The notes beneath the pieces were generated by a model. That model was not told the origin of the DNA. It saw only the letters and a program-made list of their open reading frames with translations, and searched no databases. Source: an uncultured Lautropia sp. (GTDB lineage Bacteria; Pseudomonadota; Gammaproteobacteria; Burkholderiales; Burkholderiaceae_E). Taken from it: a stretch of 27,588 nucleotides of DNA. The stretch covers positions 1 to 27,588 of the forward strand of contig CALIXC010000295.1 of the NCBI GenBank assembly GCA_938046755.1. Direction: 5' to 3'. The translations under genes and the position numbers were made by a program. Of this stretch, positions 24,601-27,588 are shown one piece after another (the first letter of the stretch is position 1; each line of letters starts with the position of its first letter).

Positions 24601-26079
24601 TCAGCCGAGTTTCTTCCTCAGCAGTTCGTTGACCTGCTGCGGGTTGGCCTTGCCCTTGCTGAGCTTCATGACTTGGCCCACCAGGGCGTTGAAGGCCTTT
24701 TCCTTGCCGGCACGGTATTCGTCCACCGACTTGGCGTTGTTAGCCAGCACCTGATCAATGATCGGCCCCAGCACATCGTCGCCGCTGATCTGACGCAGGC
24801 CCTGACGGTCGATGAGGGCATCGACCACTTCCGGCCCGCCCTGCATGGGACCTTCGGCCCACAAGGTGTGGAAGACTTCACGCGCCAGCTTGCCCGAGAG
24901 GGTGCCGTCGGCAATGCGAATGACCAGTCCAGCCAGCTGCGGGGCGCTGACCTTGCTGTCCGCAATGTCCAGACCGTCGCGGTTGAGCTGAGCAGCCAAC
25001 TCGCCCATCATCCAGTTGGCCAGGGTCTTGGCCTGGGCAGCTGCATCGGGCAGGGCCGCCAGCGCGGCCTCGAAGAACTGGGCGCTGGCCAGGCTGCTGG
25101 TCAGGGTCAGTGCGTCAGCCTGCGACAGCCCCAGCTCGCCCTGGTAGCGGGCGCGCTTGGTGCTGGGCAGCTCGGGCATGTCGTTGCGCACGGCCTCGAT
25201 CTGCGCCGGATCAATGACAAGCGGCGGCAGGTCAGGTTCGGGAAAGTAGCGATAGTCATCCGCGTCTTCCTTGGTGCGCATCGAGCGAGTCTCGTCGGCA
25301 TCCGGATCGTAGAGCCGGGTTTCCTGCACCACGCGGCCACCGTCCTCGATCAGCTCGATCTGGCGGCGCACCTCGAACTGGATGGCCCGCTCCAGGAAGC
25401 GGAACGAGTTGAGGTTCTTGATCTCGGCGCGGGTACCGAATTCCTTCTGGCCCAGCGGGCGGACCGAGACGTTGGCGTCCACGCGGAAGGAGCCTTCCTG
25501 CATGTTGCCGTCGCAGATGCCCAGCCACGTCACCAGGCCGTGCAGCGCCCGTGCATAGGCCACGGCCTCGGCGGCGCTGCGCAGCTCGGGTTCGCTGACG
25601 ATTTCCAGCAGCGGCGTACCCGCCCGGTTCAGGTCGATGCCCGACATGCCGGCAAAGTCCTCGTGCAGCGACTTGCCGGCGTCTTCCTCAAGGTGGGCAC
25701 GGGTGAGGTTGATGGTACGGATGCGCGGCGGATCGCCGGCCTTCTCGGCCGGAATGGCGATATCCAGCGTGCCACCCAGCACCACCGGCTGCTCATACTG
25801 GCTGATCTGGTAGCCCTTGGGCAGATCAGGGTAGAAGTAGTTCTTGCGGGCGAAGATGGAGACCGGTGCGACCTGCGCGCCGATGGCCAGCCCAAAGCGG
25901 ATGGCATGTTCGACCGCCTGCCGATTGAGCACCGGCAGGGTGCCGGGCAGCCCCAGGTCCACGGGGCAGGCCTGGGTGTTGGGCTCGGCCCCGAATCGGG
26001 TGGAGGCCCCGGAAAAGATCTTGGACCGGGTCGAGAGCTGGGCATGGACTTCCAGCCCGATCACCACTTCCCATTGCAT
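24601..26079 (-). CDS. gatB: Aspartyl/glutamyl-tRNA amidotransferase subunit B
   Basis: GatB is the kinase/transamidase subunit of GatCAB. The complex converts Glu-tRNA(Gln) and/or Asp-tRNA(Asn) to the amide form using ammonia released by GatA. The 492-residue protein begins WEVVIGLEVHAQL, a family signature. It continues with FYPDLPKGYQISQYEQP, GTRAEIKNLNSFRFLERA and the C-terminal YqeY-like tRNA-binding domain, ending in NELLRKKLG. ATG 26079 is the standard start. The gene lies 16 nt downstream of a lipoprotein gene instead of directly after gatA. Confidence 0.96.
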   Translation of the reverse strand: MQWEVVIGLEVHAQLSTRSKIFSGASTRFGAEPNTQACPVDLGLPGTLPVLNRQAVEHAIRFGLAIGAQVAPVSIFARKNYFYPDLPKGYQISQYEQPVVLGGTLDIAIPAEKAGDPPRIRTINLTRAHLEEDAGKSLHEDFAGMSGIDLNRAGTPLLEIVSEPELRSAAEAVAYARALHGLVTWLGICDGNMQEGSFRVDANVSVRPLGQKEFGTRAEIKNLNSFRFLERAIQFEVRRQIELIEDGGRVVQETRLYDPDADETRSMRTKEDADDYRYFPEPDLPPLVIDPAQIEAVRNDMPELPSTKRARYQGELGLSQADALTLTSSLASAQFFEAALAALPDAAAQAKTLANWMMGELAAQLNRDGLDIADSKVSAPQLAGLVIRIADGTLSGKLAREVFHTLWAEGPMQGGPEVVDALIDRQGLRQISGDDVLGPIIDQVLANNAKSVDEYRAGKEKAFNALVGQVMKLSKGKANPQQVNELLRKKLG

Positions 26080-26095
26080 GAGCGTATTTCCCGTA

Positions 26096-26647
26096 TCAGC
26101 GGTTCAGACTAGCGCAGCGGCCGGTCTGCGGATTGAACATCACCGGCCAGGCTTCCTCGGCCACGCTGCGCGGCGTGCAGAACGACTGGCAGTTGGCGTG
26201 GGCCAGGGTCACGCGCCGGGCGTCCTGGTAGATGAGCAACTTGCAGGCGCCTCGACTGCGCGAGATCAGCTCGATGTGCGGCGCGTTCTTGGTCTGGTGG
26301 AAGTCACGCAGGTTGAAGTGGCACTGGCCACGCTTGCCCACCTTCACGTGCCAATCGAGCTGCTGCACCTGGCCACCGGTCACACGCAGCATGGCGTTCT
26401 CGCCGAAACCGTCGATGTCGGTCTGCTGGCAGGTACCGGCGAAGTTCTGCAGCGTGCCCTCGCCAGGCAGCGTCCGGGTGGCGGGCTGCTGTGCCGTCAC
26501 CGGCGGCTTGGCCGGCGCGGTCGGCTTCTTGTGGCGCTTGACCATGGGCATGGTCGTGCAGGCAGCCAACGCCACAGCCGTCAGCAGCAGGGCTGCCCGT
26601 TGCAGCCAACGCTGGCGGGAGGTGTAATTCTGTAATTCAGCATTCAT
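26096..26647 (-). CDS. Unrecognised cysteine-rich lipoprotein between gatA and gatB
   Basis: This 183-residue protein has a basic N-terminus, a hydrophobic stretch LLLTAVALAAC and a lipobox cysteine at Cys30, so it should be a lipid-anchored envelope protein. The residue after Cys is Thr, which does not signal inner-membrane retention. A Pro/Lys/Ala linker (to about 60) leads to a globular part of about 120 residues with six cysteines, probably disulfide-bonded: TCQQTD, GQCHFN, GACKLL, NCQSFC and GRCASL. Some residues are spaced for beta strands (VQQLDWHVKVG). GAGGA lies about 8 nt before ATG 26647. I do not recognise the family. It is in the gat cluster, 16 nt before gatB, but a role in tRNA amidation is not implied. 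Confidence 0.8.
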   Translation of the reverse strand: MNAELQNYTSRQRWLQRAALLLTAVALAACTTMPMVKRHKKPTAPAKPPVTAQQPATRTLPGEGTLQNFAGTCQQTDIDGFGENAMLRVTGGQVQQLDWHVKVGKRGQCHFNLRDFHQTKNAPHIELISRSRGACKLLIYQDARRVTLAHANCQSFCTPRSVAEEAWPVMFNPQTGRCASLNR

Positions 26648-26790
26648 AATTGACTGTTCCTCGTTGTGCGGGCCCGTCCACGGCTACCAGGCCGATCCAT
26701 CGGCACGGCACACTTGCATGCGCCTGCCTGCAGGGTAGCCCTGGCGGCCGGATGTCATGAGAAAACCCTGTCTCTCGGAAGGAAGTTGCC

Positions 26791-27588
26791 TCAGGCCCCC
26801 TGCCCCGGCCGGCGCAGGTGCCAGTCGGTGTGCTGCTGGTAGGTATGGCCAATGGACAGCAACCGCGCTTCGGTCAGCGCAGGCCCCACCAGCTGCAGGC
26901 CCACGGGCAGGCCAGCAGCGTCGAAGCCGCAGGGCAGCGACAGCCCCGGCAGGCCGGCCAGCGAGGCAGGCAGCGTATAGATGTCGGCCAGGTAGTTGCG
27001 CACCGGGTCATCGGTCTGCTGGCCAATGGGCCAGGCGGTCTCGGGCGAGACCGGACCAGCGATCACGTCCACTTCTGCGAAGACGCGCGTAAAGTCGTCG
27101 GCGATCATCCGGCGCAGCTGCTGGGCCTTGCGGTAGTAGGCGTCGTAGTAGCCGTGCGATAGCACGTAGGTGCCGATCATGATGCGGCGCTTCACTTCAG
27201 GACCAAAGCCCTCGGCGCGGCTGTTCATGTACAGTGACTTCAGGTCGGCGGCATCAGCGCTACGGTGGCCGTAGCGCACGCCGTCGAAGCGCGCCAGGTT
27301 ACTGGAGGCTTCGGCCGGGGCGATGACGTAATAGGCGGGGATGGACAGCTCGGTATGTGGCAACGAGACCGGCGCTACCGTGGCGCCCAGGGCCTCGAAG
27401 CGCGCCAGCGCCGCCTGCACCGCGTCACGCACGTCTGCTGCCAGGCTCTCGCCCAGAAACTCGTCAGGCACGCCGACGCGCAGGCCCTTGAGCGGTGTAT
27501 CGGCGCTGCCGCCCCAGTCGGCCGTGGGCACGGAGGCCAGGTCTTCGGCCGAGGCCTGCAGGCTGGTGGCGTCGCGCTCGTCGAAGCC
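26791..27588 (-). CDS. gatA: Aspartyl/glutamyl-tRNA amidotransferase subunit A, 3' part only
   Basis: GatA is the amidase-signature glutaminase subunit that supplies ammonia to GatB. The right edge of the window cuts the gene, leaving about 265 C-terminal residues; the catalytic Ser-Ser-Lys region is outside the window. The visible part has GFDERDATSLQA at the edge and LKGLRVGVPDEFLGE. KRRIMIGTYVLSHGYYDAYY and the closing block LAGLPGLSLPCGFDAAGLPVG follow, all typical of GatA. The stop is at 26791-26793. The 143-nt gap to the lipoprotein gene shows no clear terminator or promoter. Confidence 0.94.
   Translation of the reverse strand, partial: GFDERDATSLQASAEDLASVPTADWGGSADTPLKGLRVGVPDEFLGESLAADVRDAVQAALARFEALGATVAPVSLPHTELSIPAYYVIAPAEASSNLARFDGVRYGHRSADAADLKSLYMNSRAEGFGPEVKRRIMIGTYVLSHGYYDAYYRKAQQLRRMIADDFTRVFAEVDVIAGPVSPETAWPIGQQTDDPVRNYLADIYTLPASLAGLPGLSLPCGFDAAGLPVGLQLVGPALTEARLLSIGHTYQQHTDWHLRRPGQGA

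Overview
The window is about 27.6 kb of GC-rich DNA whose gene content looks like a Burkholderiales-type betaproteobacterium. Pointers are the hybrid malic enzyme MaeB, an AmpG-type permease, back-to-back xth and pyrE, the gatA/gatB pair, and a DUF883/holin-like stress operon. No rRNA, tRNA, CRISPR array or intact insertion sequence was seen. Genus cannot be fixed from the sequence.

Layout. 1-384 is the 3' end of a DUF937-type gene closed by a perfect hairpin. 385-1209 is a gene-poor stretch holding one small unrecognised ORF, an extended -10 promoter and a structured leader of about 330 nt. That leader precedes a BetT-type BCCT choline/betaine transporter (1210-3243) with a clear terminator. 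On the minus strand lies a translationally coupled RND efflux operon: adaptor 7961-6453, then pump 6456-3397. No outer-membrane factor gene is in view. Divergent from it is queH (tRNA queuosine synthesis) followed after 10 nt by an alpha/beta hydrolase. Next come DUF883, a YqjE-like holin-family gene and an unrecognised membrane-anchored gene (9910-11551), which look like one operon with two strong hairpins inside it. A convergent AmpG-family permease and the divergent maeB follow.

15.9-22.3 kb is the accessory-looking part. Its main gene encodes a 1930-residue fusion of a DEDD-type exonuclease-like domain, a RecQ helicase and a UvrD/Rep helicase, preceded by a 24-codon leader ORF whose stop overlaps the helicase start (TAATG). 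Right after it are the remains of a Phd-VapC toxin-antitoxin pair: the antitoxin has lost its in-frame start, apparently by one extra C, and the toxin stops about halfway at the edge of xth. The third-codon GC of this stretch looks lower than in maeB next door, which fits insertion of foreign DNA between maeB and xth.

The rest is core: xth (minus) and pyrE (plus) with start codons only 10-13 nt apart, a secreted DUF4124 protein, then a minus-strand cluster gatA (cut by the window end), a six-cysteine lipoprotein gene, and gatB. The two observations most worth following up are the exonuclease-RecQ-UvrD fusion, including a stretch of about 59 residues wedged between its UvrD motifs V and VI, and the structured leader before the BetT gene.
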